From Neckera pumila (Eukaryota; Streptophyta; Bryopsida; Hypnales; Neckeraceae): 64,000 bases of DNA. A model generated the notes under the pieces. The model was given only the letters and a program-made list of their open reading frames with translations, had not been told where the DNA came from and did no database searches. The stretch spans positions 24,977,371 through 25,041,370 of the forward strand of contig OZ018408.1 in the NCBI GenBank assembly GCA_963969595.1, in the 5' to 3' direction. Numbering within the stretch: position 1 is the first letter of the stretch; each line of letters starts with the position of its first letter. Position numbers and translations under genes: made by a program. Of the stretch, positions 33,113 to 44,888 are shown one piece after another.

Positions 33113-33589
33113 GTGTCTATAGACTTGCTTGGAGCTGAAAATTTTGAAACACATGTTGCTGAGGATACCTCCACTAGTAAGCCTTGTGATGTGTTCCTTG
33201 ACTTTGCAACTACACATACAATCTTGCAGAATAAACAATTTTTTGATGTTGATAATCTTTCAACTTGGCAAACCAAAAATTTAATAATTAGAGCTGAATC
33301 GAATGTGTTTCGTTTCCGGGAAGGACCTGCAAAGGTGATTTTGCTTGAGGGCACCACCATAACATGCATGCATGCTATGTTATCTCCCTCTGCGCCTCGA
33401 AGCCTGATCAGCTATCAAGATATCCGCACCAATGGTTTTCATCTCTCGACCAAAACTTTAGATAGGCAAGAGGCTCTGATTTTTGTTCAAAATAATAAAG
33501 TAGTGGAAAGAGCCTTTGCTGCGGCAAATGGCTTGTATTGGATTCTAATCCAACCACCACTTGTATCTAGTTTTGCTCTTATTTTTTAA
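33113..33589 (+). pseudogene. copia protease and pre-integrase remnant
   Basis: 158 open codons contain LDFATTHTILQNKQFF. This aligns with the copia aspartic protease active site, where D-(S/T)-G-(A/T)-(T/S)-H is expected; here it reads D-F-A-T-T-H, so the catalytic Gly is lost. The rest (SYQDIRTNGFHL, AAANGLYWI) fits the linker before integrase. Confidence 0.75.
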
Positions 33590-33594
33590 AGATA

Positions 33595-34900
33595 ATAAAA
33601 TTTCACTGTGACATGGAAGATTTGGTCATCCATGTTCCACTTTATTATGGAAAATTCTTTCATTTGTTTTTTGTCATAATTTACAGCCAACTCATGTAAA
33701 TTCAATAACACTTTGCCAAACATGGGTACAAGACAAACTGATTGCCAGACCATCTATATAGAAGCTGTCCAATGAATTACTACCTATACTTTTCAAATTG
33801 TATGGTGATATTTGTAGTCCTATAACACCTATATCTGGATCATTTTTATATTTTGTGATTTTGGTTGATGCATCAAGTAGACAATCTCATTTCTCTTTAC
33901 TATCAACTAGAAATTTGGCCTTTGCCAACTTACTTTTGATACTTATTCGGTTCAAGGCTCATTTTCCTGATTACCCAATCAAAACGCTTCGAATAGATAA
34001 TGCCCAAGAATTTTGATCTAAATCTTTTGAAGATTATTATACTGCCACTAGATTGATTTGACATATCCAGTGCCACATGAACATGCTCAAAATAAATTGG
34101 CAGAGTCTTTTATCAAACAAATCCAACTTATTACGAGGACTTTATTTTTATATGCAAATTTGTCCGCATACATGTGGGGACATGTAGTTCTACATGCTAC
34201 AACTTTAATTTAACTTTGTCCTTCATTTGTGGAGATTCTATATAATAACTTCTTTCAGGATGTGTTCCAAACGTATCCCATTTGCGAGTATTTCAATGTC
34301 GTATTTGGGTTCTAATTGCAGAACCTCAACATCATACTATTCACGCTCATCGCCAAGAAGGCATCCATATTGGATTCAACTCTCCCAGCATTATTTGTTA
34401 TATTAACCACTCTATTGCTACATTACTTCGTGCGTTTTTTGTCAATTGTCATTTTGAAGAAGACATATTTTCATCTTTGAAAGGAACAACCTCTATTCAA
34501 AAAACTCCTACTAGCCGTACATTTCAAGCTCCTCAAATATTTACTCTAATACCTGATCCATGGACATCTTTGACCGAAAATAAAATTGCTAATTTTTTGT
34601 ATTTGCAAAAGATTACAGATCAGACACCTAATGGCTTTAATGACGCACCAAGAATCATTGAAACTCCATTGAATGAAGCTCAAAATCTTCCTGCACGAAT
34701 TTTTGTACCAAAAACAACAACCATTTCTACTCCTCAATTTATGAGAAAACGGACTCGTGTACCAGATAAGCAACCACGCAAACGCATAGCAATCTTTGAT
34801 GCTGCTAATCCTTCTCTATCTATAGCATCTACTGCCAATTCTATTCATTCATCTAAAGAAGAAATGTCTAAGTTGAATACAAAATTATCTCTGATGTACT
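33595..34900 (+). pseudogene. copia integrase remnant
   Basis: 33798-34013 reads YGDICSPITPISGSFLYFVI, then LVDASSRQSHFSLLSTRN and IKTLRIDNAQEF. This is the core integrase start with the D of DIxGP and of IDNAxEF recognisable. Downstream pieces at 34282-34917 include HAHRQEGIHIGFNSPSIICY, the usual C-terminal segment. Several stops and frame changes occur between 34014 and 34290. Confidence 0.75.
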
Positions 34901-35039
34901 GCGGTACTGGTCACGTATGAGACAGAGCAAATATTGACATAGATGAACCATTCATTTCTATGATTGTAGAAAATTTTTCTTGCGAGAAAGATGATCCTGA
35001 ATCGCGTACAGTTGAAAATGCAATGAATTGCACTGATTG

Positions 35040-35810
35040 GCTCAAGTGAAAAGCTGCTATTAAGGAAGAGTATGAGTCTTTGCACAATAAAATAAGTCTT
35101 TGGACTTATCGTGAATAACCTCAATTCACAATCTCTTATATACAAACTAGTTTTTGTATGCAAACGAAATGAAAAAAATGAAATTATTTGCTACAAAGTT
35201 TGTCTTGTTGCTCAAAGATTTACACAAAAAATTTGTATTGATTATGATATTACATATTCACCAGTTATGGATATTATTGTTTTTTGATATCTTTTTGGAA
35301 TGAAGGTATACATCATCTTTGAGATGACACTTATGAATGTTGTTACCGTTTATCTCTTTGGCTCACTTCATACTAATATATATATATATATATATATGAG
35401 AATTTCACCTGACCTTGAATCTACAACTCCAAGTGCAACTATTCCAGGCAAATATTGTGGCGTAGATTACAACGTGCACTGTATGATCTCAAACAACTTG
35501 GACGCATGTGGTATCAATGCCTACGGCAATTTTTTATTGAGAATCATTTTATTAATGATGCATTATTTCCATGTCTATTTATCAAACGAGACAAAGATGA
35601 TTTTGTCATCATTGCTATTTATGTTGATGATTTGAACCTTATAGGTACCAAATCTGCAATTATTGCAACTACTCAACTTCTTATTCGTGAGTTTGAAATG
35701 AAGGTACTTGATAAAATTACTTTTTGTATTGATTTACAAGTTTTTCATTTAAAAGATGGTAGCATTTGTCTTTCTCAAACAATATACATCAACCGCATCT
35801 TAAAATGATT
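35040..35810 (+). pseudogene. copia reverse transcriptase remnant
   Basis: 35145-35290 reads KRNEKNEIICYKVCLVAQRF and IDYDITYSPVMD in one frame. A (TA)n tract near 35376-35396 disrupts the following part. 35455-35808 is open and holds RALYDLKQLGRMWYQ, the catalytic box YVDD at 35620-35631, and VFHLKDGSICLSQTIYI. Internal stops near 35287 and frame shifts mean no functional enzyme. Confidence 0.85.
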
Positions 35811-36630
35811 CAACATGCTTGATGCATATCTTCTATCATCACCTAAGATAGGTCAAAGTTTTAAAGGTGAAGATCCTTACTGTTCTTGCGAGGAGGAGGA
35901 GGAAACATTGGGTGAAAACTATCCATACCTCGTTGCGGTCAGAGCACTTTTATACTTAGCTACGTCTACAAGGCCTGATATTGCATTTGCAGTTAGTGTT
36001 CTTGCAAGGCATAGTGCTCGTCCTTCACTTTGACATTGGAATGGCATCAAACAACTTTTTCAAAATTTGAAAGGAACAAAAGATTTTGGACGACAATATA
36101 CTCGATTGTTAGATCCAATATTAGTTGGATATGCTAATGCTAAATATAGATCAGATCCTGCAACATCCAAATCTCAGACAAGTTATGTTTTCTTGCGACA
36201 TGGAGCTGCAATATCTTGGAAATCAATAAAGCAAACAATTACTGCAACATCATCTAATCGTGCAGATTTTATTACTTTACATGAAGCATCTTGAGAATGC
36301 ATTTGGTTAAGATCGGTTGACAAATTCATTCGAACCAATTGTGGATTATTTTGTGATAATTCTCCAACTGTTTTATAGGAAGACAATAGTGCTTGCGTTA
36401 TTCAAATGCAAGCAGGTTTTATTAAAGGTGATCGCACAAAACATATTGATCCAAAATATTTCAACTATATTAATGATTTCATTACAAACAAGGTACTTAA
36501 CATTAAGAAAATTGCATCAGCAGATTTTCTTGCTGATCTTTTTATTAAGGCTCTTCCATCATCTACTCATCGTCGACTTGTCCATGATATAGAAATGCGA
36601 CGACTTAGTATTTTGGAACCAGAAATTTAA
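35811..36630 (+). pseudogene. copia RNase H remnant
   Basis: The text gives ALLYLATSTRPDIAFAVSVL, then VGYANAKYRSDPATSKSQTS, GAAISWKSIKQTITATSS and HIDPKYFNYINDFI before the final stop at 36628-36630. The usual first catalytic Asp of the YxDAD box reads Asn (YANAK), another sign of decay. Stops occur near 36033, 36294 and 36378. Confidence 0.8.
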
Positions 36631-37187
36631 TAGATTTTCATTATGAAATTTATTGATCCTTTTTATATCCTTCTATAGATTTTTCCCACTGGGTTTACTA
36701 TGAAAATGGATTAATAAAAGGAGTTGTACTCTTTTTTTTTCATCTATGGTTTTATCCTTGAATATAATTAAGATTTTCCCAGATAAAGTTTTTTTGAGGC
36801 AACAACCGTAAACTTTTAAAATTACGGAAATTTTCAGATAGAAAAAAGGTGGGGTCGTTGTGAAAGCCATGGTTTGGGTTTCAATGCTGGAGCTTGTTAA
36901 CCATCTTGAAATATCCTGCATCTTGTCACATCATAGCTCAGGGGTGGAATAGCAGGTCGACTATTATTCCTACCTCACTAACATGCCAAACTGCAAGTTT
37001 TTGAACCAGTCGACGAGGTCGACGAGAATCAAACCGCAGACCAGTCGGTTGACCACCGACGTATGAAACCAGTCGACCAAGTGCACGACTTGACGATTGT
37101 ATTTGGCAATCAACTGATTTTATTTCCTTCATTGACCAGCCCATATGATTTTATTATTTTATCTTTATTATGTCGAGCGAGGAGGAG

Positions 37188-37396
37188 TGTTAGGAAATGT
37201 AGTGTGAACGCTCCCCATAATCCATGGTGGATTAGTCAACAAAGTAGTTGGTGTTATTTCTTAGCCAATACGGAGAGAGTACTATTAATCGTCTCTCTTC
37301 TTTTGTATATACTTCCATTCTTCAATGTGAGTGTGTGTATTATTTTCTTGTATACTTCGGTGTTTTGAGTTTTTGTTTCATTTATTATTTACAACA
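37188..37396 (+). repeat. 3' LTR of the copia element, with polypurine tract
   Basis: Begins TGTTAGGAAATGTAGTGTGA right after the purine tract GAGCGAGGAGGAG (37175-37187) and ends ATTTACAACA. Comparison with the 5' LTR shows many substitutions and small indels. Confidence 0.9.
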
Positions 37397-38580
37397 ATTT
37401 TGATGCTGTTTTTCAAGCATTGATAGCTCTAAAAAACAAAAGAGACAAAAATTGATTGGTTTTCTTTAGTTATTGGATCATTTATTGTAATAATTTTAGA
37501 TTTTGCCAAATTAATTACTGAAATAAATTTTAGAAGTTACAAAGGTAATTATCAAAAGAATTTTAGAAGATACAAATGTAATTACCGGAAGAATTTTGGA
37601 AGTTACAAGGATAATTACTGGGATAACTTCATCAACCTGTAACTTCTTTGTTTTGACTCCAAATTCTACATCATTTATCTTTTTGGAAACCTCCAGACCT
37701 CTACAACAAGATCCTAAATTCAAAGTTGACATGACTATTTATTCTCCCTATTTTAGTCCTTAATCCTAGTTTGAACTTGCTAATCATGATGAGTTAATTA
37801 GAAAAATGAGATTTAGTGGCCCACTTCAAATGTAGGTCATTGATAAGGTTGTCAAGATTCCCTTTCTCGCCTCCTTTATTTGTCATTCTGCTTCCTTGGA
37901 AATTTGCCAACCGCTAGGTTTTTTTAATTTCTTCTGGAAAAATGGTTGTTTTTTAATATAGTTTTTGGGCCATGATGAGACTCCCCTTTTTCCTTTCCCC
38001 TTTTTCCTTTCCCTTTCTTCCTTTTGTCTTCTTTTGTCTTTTTTTTCTTCTTTTTTTTTCTCTTTTTTCTTTTTCTTTTTGTTATATACTATTTCCTTAC
38101 ACCATATTAATTGCCTTCCAACAACCTTTCCAACTTCAATAGGCACATTTTTTTGTTTTCTTATGCTTTAATCCATCCATGGCCCATAATGCCTTTTGGG
38201 ATTTCTTCGAATCTTCTCCCCACTCGTCTTTCCTTCTACTAAATTCCCTCTTTTGTCAATCTTCTAGTGGTTCTTGTTTCTTACTTTTGATGTTAGAGAG
38301 TTTGGTTGTTTGTGAATGGAGAGCTTGTGTAAGACAGTGTGTAGAAATGCTCTTACTTCCTAACTATGCTACATCTCTATTCCTAGTTCCCCTTTTTATT
38401 GGGTCTCTACTTCTATTCCTTTTCTAATCTACTAACTCTATTGTTCTATTTCATCTACTAGGTCTGCTTCTTCTAGTCTATTAACACCTAATCCTACTCT
38501 AACTAGTCCCTCTCCCGTTCTTTTTTCTCCCCTCCTATTGATTAGATAGATAATTAGAAGTGGAAAAAAAATTTAAAAAA
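37397..38580. other. non-coding, with a pyrimidine tract
   Basis: 37500-37640 contains repeated AATTTTAGAAG(T/A)TACAA words (three to four imperfect units of about 35 bp). 37980-38085 is an almost pure C/T tract on the plus strand. No gene is recognised. Confidence 0.45.
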
Positions 38581-38837
38581 AGGGGGGCAAGCCCGAAGGA
38601 AGGCTCTATGGCTTGGAGCTGGTATTGTCCGGCTTCTAGGATCGGCCCTGCAAAAGGGTCAATCCGGCAGCAGGGACCCGACCCTGTTGGGGTTGCCTAG
38701 CTGCTGCTAGGCCACTTAGCTATTGGATGGCCCAGCTTACTCATTTCTTCCTTACATGGTTAACAACCTTAGGCGGGACTATTTAGGGACTAAGGCCACC
38801 TTTTGTTCACAAGAAAAAAACTCTCTTTTCACAATCA

Positions 38838-39110
38838 TTAACCCCCAAAGGCCGAATGCCTTTTTTTTGCCAAAAAACACTCAATACTGCTATTTTTATA
38901 GCAAAGAGTAAATAAAATTGAAAAATGTTTTTCCACATCTAACCGTAGGATCTTACACCTAACTAGTATGAGAATGTGTGGAAAAAATTTCAGAATTTTT
39001 GACCACATAGATTGCAAGATATCTACGTTTAAAGTAAAAAAAACAAATTTTTCAACATATTGTCTCGCACATTGTGGGACTAGATTTTATGACTTTGAAC
39101 ATTTTTACAA
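38838..39110 (-). mobile_element. fragment of TTAA element, family A
   Basis: TTAA and CCCCCAAAGGCCGAATGCC begin a stretch matching the start of 47066-47847. It includes AACCGTAGGATCTTACACCT and TTTCAGAATTTTTGACCACA. It is cut off near 39110. Confidence 0.7.
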
Positions 39111-39185
39111 AACAAGCAGGTATTTATTGCAATCACTTTTTTGTTTTTAATTATAACTTTAACTACAAAGTTTTGAAAAAATTAA

Positions 39186-39770
39186 AAACTATAAGTCCCA
39201 AGTGACAAATTGGGAGCTCACAATAGGCAAGGTTGTAATAATCATGTTTGCTTTTGATACAATGTATGATAGCCTTAGCAAATAACACAAGTCTTTGCAT
39301 AATGGATAATGTCTTCTTTCATTCCTAGCCAATAGAACCTTTTACTAATCGAGTACATGATAGATTTCTCCCTCCTGTGCCAGGCCAATGGATTGTCGTG
39401 TTTCTTTTTCAACAGGCTTAATCTCAATTTGTCGTTTGGAATATACACCTTACTTTATTTCAACTTGATTAAGCCTTTATGCAATTGGAATCCTTTTATC
39501 TTTTTACCACATTGCAAATTACTCAAGTCTTTTGAGCTTTCGGATCCTTCGCATACACCTCCCTTATCCGCCTAACCAAGTCCTCTTCACTCAGCACCCG
39601 CACACATCATGTACAAAATTTGGGTGTTATCTGGTCTATATTCCTTCTTCCAACTTAGTGCATCCGATACTACATTTTCACGCCCTGATTTGTGGATCAA
39701 CTTTACATTCATAAGTGCCAAGATGTCATACCACCGCAGACTACTAGAAAATATGTCTCCAAATCAACAA
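39186..39770 (-). pseudogene. Ty3/gypsy pol fragment (RNase H to integrase zinc finger)
   Basis: On the minus strand the right end reads RWYDILALMNVKLIHKSGRE, then NVVSDALSWKKEY. This is the highly conserved end of the gypsy RNase H domain (the usual form ends in N-x-V-A-D-A-L-S-R). Further along, broken frames give VYIPNDKLRLSLLKKKHDNP, LAWHRREKS, FYWLGMKEDIIHYAKTCVIC and LLQPCLL, the H2C2 zinc-binding start of integrase. Stops and frame changes are frequent and no LTRs are visible, so this is an isolated degraded fragment. Confidence 0.75.
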
Positions 39771-39989
39771 AAATTCAACCAAAAAGTGTTGATTCCGTTT
39801 GTTGATTCGGACATTTTGACTTGGATAGTACAAAAAAAATTGATTTGGTTGTTGATTTGATCATATACAATAAGTAAAAAAATTTAATTTTAAAAATTAG
39901 AATAGTCTATATGAACAATCTAAAAATTGCCACGTGGCACCATGCCATGCCAATAGATTATACAAAAATTGCTACTTGGCCACTCTGTC

Positions 39990-40112
39990 ACATAGATAGT
40001 CCACTATGGCAACCCGCTACATGGGCAAGCCACTGCGGTTGCCTACCAGATTTGAACTTGAGACCACGTGGTCAAGATCCCAAGCCTCCAACCATTATAC
40101 CACCATTGCAAT
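39990..40112 (-). mobile_element. tRNA-derived SINE fragment
   Basis: The minus strand reads GGTGGTATAATGGTTGGAGG, a tRNA-like A box, and about 35 bases later CAAGTTCAAATCTGG, a B box close to GGTTCGAATCC. The spacing matches a polymerase III promoter inherited from a tRNA. Sequence continues into GGCAACCGCAGTGGC and GCCCATGTAGCGGGTTGCC, as in a SINE body. The tail and target duplication were not identified. Confidence 0.5.
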
Positions 40113-40790
40113 TGCATGTACAATGTAAATTTTTTTTAACTTATCCATTTGTAATTCAGTGTTTTCTAAACTCCGAGAACTTTGGCACCCATTTTGGCAT
40201 AGAAGAAGAAATTTTTTCAAAACACTTTAAACAAAAAAAAATGTGGAAAATCAAGCTTACTTTTATCTCCAAAAATCTATTTGTCATTTTCAGTCTCTAA
40301 TCAAAAGTTATAGACAAAATTCAGAGAGAATGTTTGAAATTGTCAAAGAAATGTTTATGTAAATGTTTTTTGCAAAAGTTATTCTAGATACTAGGCCAAA
40401 ATGGATGCCAAAGTCTGTTGGGTTTAAAAAATTGTGAATTGTGAATGATTAAGTTTAAAAAATATATTATTATTGTACATTCCAACTATAGTGATTTAAA
40501 CATTGACTAAATGACATTCCAAATGATTTGCAAAAGAATCAAGAGAAATTTGCTGGTTTGGTCGTTGTAAAATTCAAATCAACAAAAATATTAATATAAT
40601 CATTTTGTTCATTTATGCCAATGAACAAAAAACTATGAGAATCATCATAACAACACCCATTTCAATAGAAATATGTTGGTTTTTTATTGATTTGAACGTC
40701 ATTCTTTAGAAGTGTAACATAACTTCTTGTTTCATTCTTTCAAGCAAATGGAGAGAATGTACAACATCACAATTTAAGCCCTAATGCATT
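40113..40790. other. non-coding, nothing recognised
   Basis: AT-rich; no gene or repeat boundary supported. Confidence 0.35.
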
Positions 40791-40962
40791 ACGTATAGGT
40801 AAACTTGGACTCATAGCTCAATCTTGGCATGAGATGGTTTTCCAAACTCTGACCTTGTGCTTGTTTGATTGTGTCCTTTTGCCAGGCCACCTATGGCTGG
40901 CATGCTTGTATTTCTACTTTTTGCATTGGAATTCCATTCATTTAAAAAAAAAAAAAAAAAAA
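40791..40962 (+). mobile_element. probable LINE or retroposon 3' end with A19 tail
   Basis: TTTTGCATTGGAATTCCATT leads directly into nineteen A (40944-40962), the form of a non-LTR retrotransposon 3' end. The upstream 150 bases hold a short open stretch without a motif. The 5' part is missing. Confidence 0.4.
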
Positions 40963-41023
40963 CTAGACTTGACCTTGTATGTAATGATTAGGGCTTCACC
41001 AATCAGATTTCAGAAACCCCGAA

Positions 41024-41862
41024 GTTTGGCCTCTTGAGCCTTCACACTACCCGCCACAATCCAAAGTCCGTTGCTCTCAAAACTGCCTACATGGCAGCAA
41101 AATGCTTACATGGCAGAAAATTCCGACGAACTCTCGAGGAGAGTTTGGATCCTGCAAAATGTAGAACCCAAACTCTCCTCAAGAGTCCGTCGAATTTTCC
41201 AGAATTTTTTTTTATAAAAATAAGAAATTGACAAGATCTCGACCGCTAGATCTCTGTGGACTTGTTATTTGTTATTTGTTATTTGTTATTTGTTATTTGT
41301 TATTTGTTATTTGTTATTTGTTATTTGTTATTTGTTATTTGTTATTTGTTATTTGTTATTTGTTATTTGTGTCGCCATTGGGGTTTGAAACCTAGTCTCT
41401 ACTATGACAATTAAGAGTCTTTGCATTCAATGAACCTACTTCACTTTGCATTCCCTTTGGCATAGGATGCCCCCTTCTTGTTCCAATGCCATCCTCTTAT
41501 TCCATTTATACCCTTCATATTCCTAGTTTGATGATGAGAGCATGTGCTGTGATTTTTTTTCCAAGGCCATTTATGACCCCTTTCTCATGTTTTTTTAGCT
41601 TTTGCTTGAAAAATTTGCCATATGAATGAGGCTTCATAGGGAATTTCAGAAATTGGATGGACAAATGGAGAGAGAGAAGGATAGAAGTCACACATATGGT
41701 ATAGGTTTGGACTTTGGGCTTGGCCTTTGGAGGCTTCACACTATGGCCGGCCAAAGGCTCCAAAACCTATCATTTATTGCTCATTTCTTTGGACTCTCAC
41801 CAAAAGTTTGGACTCTCAATCCCACGGCCTCTCGACTTGGACGGCCATAGTGTGAAGAGGCC
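41024..41862. mobile_element. possible inverted-repeat element around a (TTATTTG)n array
   Basis: GGCCTCTTGAGCCTTCACAC at the left and, read inward from the right, GGGCCTCTTCACACTATGGC share a common motif. An internal GCTTCACACTATGGCCG copy lies near 41732. A separate strong foldback at 41117-41202 pairs AAATTCCGACGAACTCTC with its complement further on. No target duplication was found, so the element status is uncertain. Confidence 0.3.
41263..41370. repeat. heptamer (TTATTTG)n array
   Basis: About 15 perfect copies of a 7-bp unit, one base different from the TTATTTA array in the copia leader. Confidence 0.95.
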
Positions 41863-41961
41863 CTTATCCGCACTCAATTATAGAGTCATTTGAGAGTCTC
41901 AAAACCACAACAGAGAACCCAAGAGGAAATTGCAACTTGAAAATAGAAGTTGGAACTGTAT

Positions 41962-42566
41962 TTAACCCTTAAACGATGAGGAGGCCATTCTGTGGTCAAT
42001 GAATGACAGAGAATCAAATTGTATAAGACAGAAATGCAATCATTCATCTTTGGAATTTGTTGTGAAAAGGGAAGATCTTCTACAATAGCTTGACTTCCAA
42101 TAGATACTTTTGGATTTTTTAATCAATACCTTAAATGAGGCTGTTTGTTTGTTTGTTTGTTTTCTTTTCTTTTCTTTTCTTTTCTTTTGTTTGTAGCGTG
42201 GACAACTTCCTGACCATGCGTCCCCCGGCCGCGTGCTTGGTACCGTCAGAAAGCTCTCGCCGAGGAGGGGTGCACCGGCTTGGTTTCGTGGCGTTTGGAG
42301 CGGTGGTGCAAAAGTTATTGAATTTCAAAGTATTTATTGATTAAAAAATTAGAAAATTACTTTTACTTTGATTTTGGTGGCGTTCTTGGTACTGGGAGTG
42401 GAACCGGGAGTAGAACTGGGAGTAGAATTGGAAGTAGAACCAGGAGTGGAACCGGGAGTAGATGAAAATTGGGCCAACGGCACAGGGTCACACTAGTGTA
42501 GATGATGTCACACGATAATGAAAAAGGATGATTTCCAAGGTCACCCCTTTGTCCTTCAAGGGTTAA
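41962..42566. mobile_element. possible TTAA element hosting the TTTG-linked repeat
   Basis: TTAACCCTTAAACGATGAGG at the left and TTTGTCCTTCAAGGGTTAA at the right (TTAA 42563-42566) form weak inverted ends of the TTAA type. The TTTG-linked repeat copy 2 lies inside. The ends diverge more than those of families A-D, so this assignment is tentative. Confidence 0.35.
42121..42497 (+). repeat. TTTG-linked dispersed repeat, copy 2
   Basis: Same start (AATCAATACCTTAAATGAGG), GC-rich core, 12-bp minisatellite and end (CACAGGGTCACACTAG) as copy 1. At the position of the 430-bp array there are only about five TTTG and five to six TTTTC units. The core differs from copy 1 at only a few positions. Confidence 0.85.
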
Positions 42567-43936
42567 AGAAGGTATGATTGTGTACAAATAACAGTCCATC
42601 TTTTTTCTATGTAGGTGTTGCACATTAATTATATATAAAATTTTGAAAATTGTTTTTGTAATTTTACTTTAGTTTGGTAAGATTTGAAATTTCAATATAC
42701 TAGATAAACTTGCCAATCACTACATAGACATAATTCAAATCCCTCTCTACAATATTCTAAAAACTTGCATGCTCTGAAATTTGGCATGATTATTAAATGT
42801 TATGTTAAGATTCATTTCCCAAGAATAGAGCGCAAGAAGGTTTCTGCTTACAAATTCATTCCAAATTGAAGGTAACCAGACTAAAATCTTCACAGCTCTT
42901 CACCACATTATGTGCAGTGCTTGTGCAATGATACAAAATCAAATATTGTTTCATTTTGTATATCGCCTGGCTTGGCTTGACTGTTGAGGATTGATGAAGA
43001 GCTGTAAGAGTAGGCAAAATCTTAAGCAAAATCTTCTTGATTAGTAAATAAAAAACTCTGTTGATGCCAGGCACTTGCTCGTGAGTCTAAGCTCAAACTT
43101 TGATGGATAAGGACTAAAAGCTATGCAATCACTCTAATCAAATATTGTGCAATTTTGTGATTAGCATGGCCTATATCTGGTGATTAAAAAAGTGTGATAA
43201 ATACATTGCACATTCAATATTAGTGAGCATTTCAAAGTCCTTGAGGTAGTAGTTGGAGGGAGAAATTTGAATTTATGGTTAGAGCAATTCAAAGTTTTCA
43301 TAAAAAGATACGAAAATTTATAAATTAGGAATTTGATAGGATTAGAATATTATAGAGCAAAAGAGCTTGGACATTGAGTTTGGAGGGAGGAGCAACTAAA
43401 GGTGCTAGAGGGGCAACTACTAGAACTGTAGAACTATCGGTATAGTGCAAATTAGTGCTCGTATGTATTAGGCATTTGCAAATGTTCATATAGGATGATT
43501 ACATATAGTAATGTGAAATTGTAATTTGTATGAATTTTCTACTGAAATGTATATTAGTTGAACCTCAAAATGTAATGATTTTGACGTGTTTTAATATAAA
43601 ATTTGTGCAAACACAATATTATTACAATATTGTATATATAAAAAAAAACTTTGTACTTACAATATTGCAACAATGTAGACAATGAATAAATTAAAAAAAT
43701 TGCAAATTTTTGTATTAAAAAAATATCAATTTCCATAATAAAATAATTATACACAATTGTAATATTCAATTAAATTATTAGATGTATTTTTTATTATTGA
43801 CTAATAAAAAATTTAGCTCTGAAACAATATTGTATAGTCAACATAGTAGTACAGTTTACTAAAGTACTAGGCAATATTAATTTGGCTCTAAATTAGTACT
43901 GCATGCAATAATGTCCTCATTTTTACGGCAACAATA
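42567..43936. other. non-coding, nothing recognised
   Basis: Very AT-rich; minus-strand open stretches at 42856-43074 and 43554-43769 have no motifs. Confidence 0.35.
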
Positions 43937-44888
43937 TTAACCCCTAAAGGTTTTGACTATTATTTCACCAAAAACACTTAGAAATTGCCATTTCCAGTAC
44001 AAGTACCAATTTTTGAGAAAAAAATATTTTTGGACATATGTAATGGTAGGATCTTATAATAAACTAGTTTAAAAAGATGTGGAAAAAATTTCGGAAATTT
44101 CCACTATGGAGAATTGCAAGATATTAGCATTTGAAGTGACAAAAATCTTTTTTTTGTCCCAGCAAAAAATTGGGCAATTGCACTTCATAAGGTCACATTT
44201 GTATAAAAAAATGTCCAAAATGGTTGTAATTCTTTGGATTCATTCTTCAACATAAGTTGGTTGAATGCTTGAAAATTTTCAAATAAATTAAATTTAGAAT
44301 TGTATAGCATTTAGGAAAAAATAGTAAGTAGAAAGTAGTAGAGAATGATTCAAAATGCTAAATTGTTAACAATTTAATTATAGAATTGAAAAATTCCAAT
44401 CCAATGGTTGTAATGTTGTGATAATCAATCCACACATTCCGCTTTTATTTTTTCAGAAGTACTGAAAATTGAGTTAAATAAAGGACTTTAAAGTTTATTT
44501 TAAAGTAGAGATTCCATAACTACTCGCAAACTACCCAAAACTTAAAATCCTCATAACTTTTGTCTCAAAAATCAAAATGTAATGATTCAAAGCTTTTCTA
44601 GTGTATATAAATCTAAAGAACCAATTTCAAATTTTTATTTTTCAAAATAATGGTTTTTTAAGAAGTTTTTTTGCTACCCGAGCTGCCCGTTGAGCACTGA
44701 AAACTACATATTATACCATAACTTTTTAACCATGTAGTCAAAAGTTATGAAAGTTATTGGGCCTTAAAGCCACTCTTTGAAAAATGTTGTATGAAAATTT
44801 CAAAAAAAAAAAAAAATTCTCCATTCGTAGTGAGTTGCCCGAAATTGCTATGTTGCCAAAAAACACTATTTGGTCCTTTAGGGATTAA
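43937..44888 (+). mobile_element. TTAA element, family C, complete
   Basis: It is flanked by TTAA at 43937-43940 and 44885-44888, with ends CCCCTAAAGG and TTTGGTCCTTTAGGGA. The interior matches 16632-17560 and 61925-62780. Shared phrases include GGTAGGATCTTATAATAAAC, TTGCAAGATATTAGCATTTG and TTATGAAAGTTATTGGGCCT. Non-coding. Confidence 0.85.

Larger units (their letters stand above)
30322..37396 (+). mobile_element. full-length but dead Ty1/copia LTR retrotransposon
   Basis: Two direct repeats of about 210 bp bound 7.1 kb of sequence. Inside, the order is primer-binding-like site, leader with tandem arrays, gag, protease, integrase, reverse transcriptase and RNase H, which is the Ty1/copia order. 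Every coding domain carries stops or frame changes. The LTRs visibly differ at many positions (I judge about 15-20%), so the insertion is old. No convincing 5-bp target duplication was found: the bases next to the ends are GGATT and ATTTT. Confidence 0.9.

Noticed and set aside
30322..37396. Copia element as a young, active retrotransposon
   Set aside because: The LTRs differ widely, every domain has stops or shifts, the protease Gly and an RNase H Asp are lost, and no target duplication is visible.
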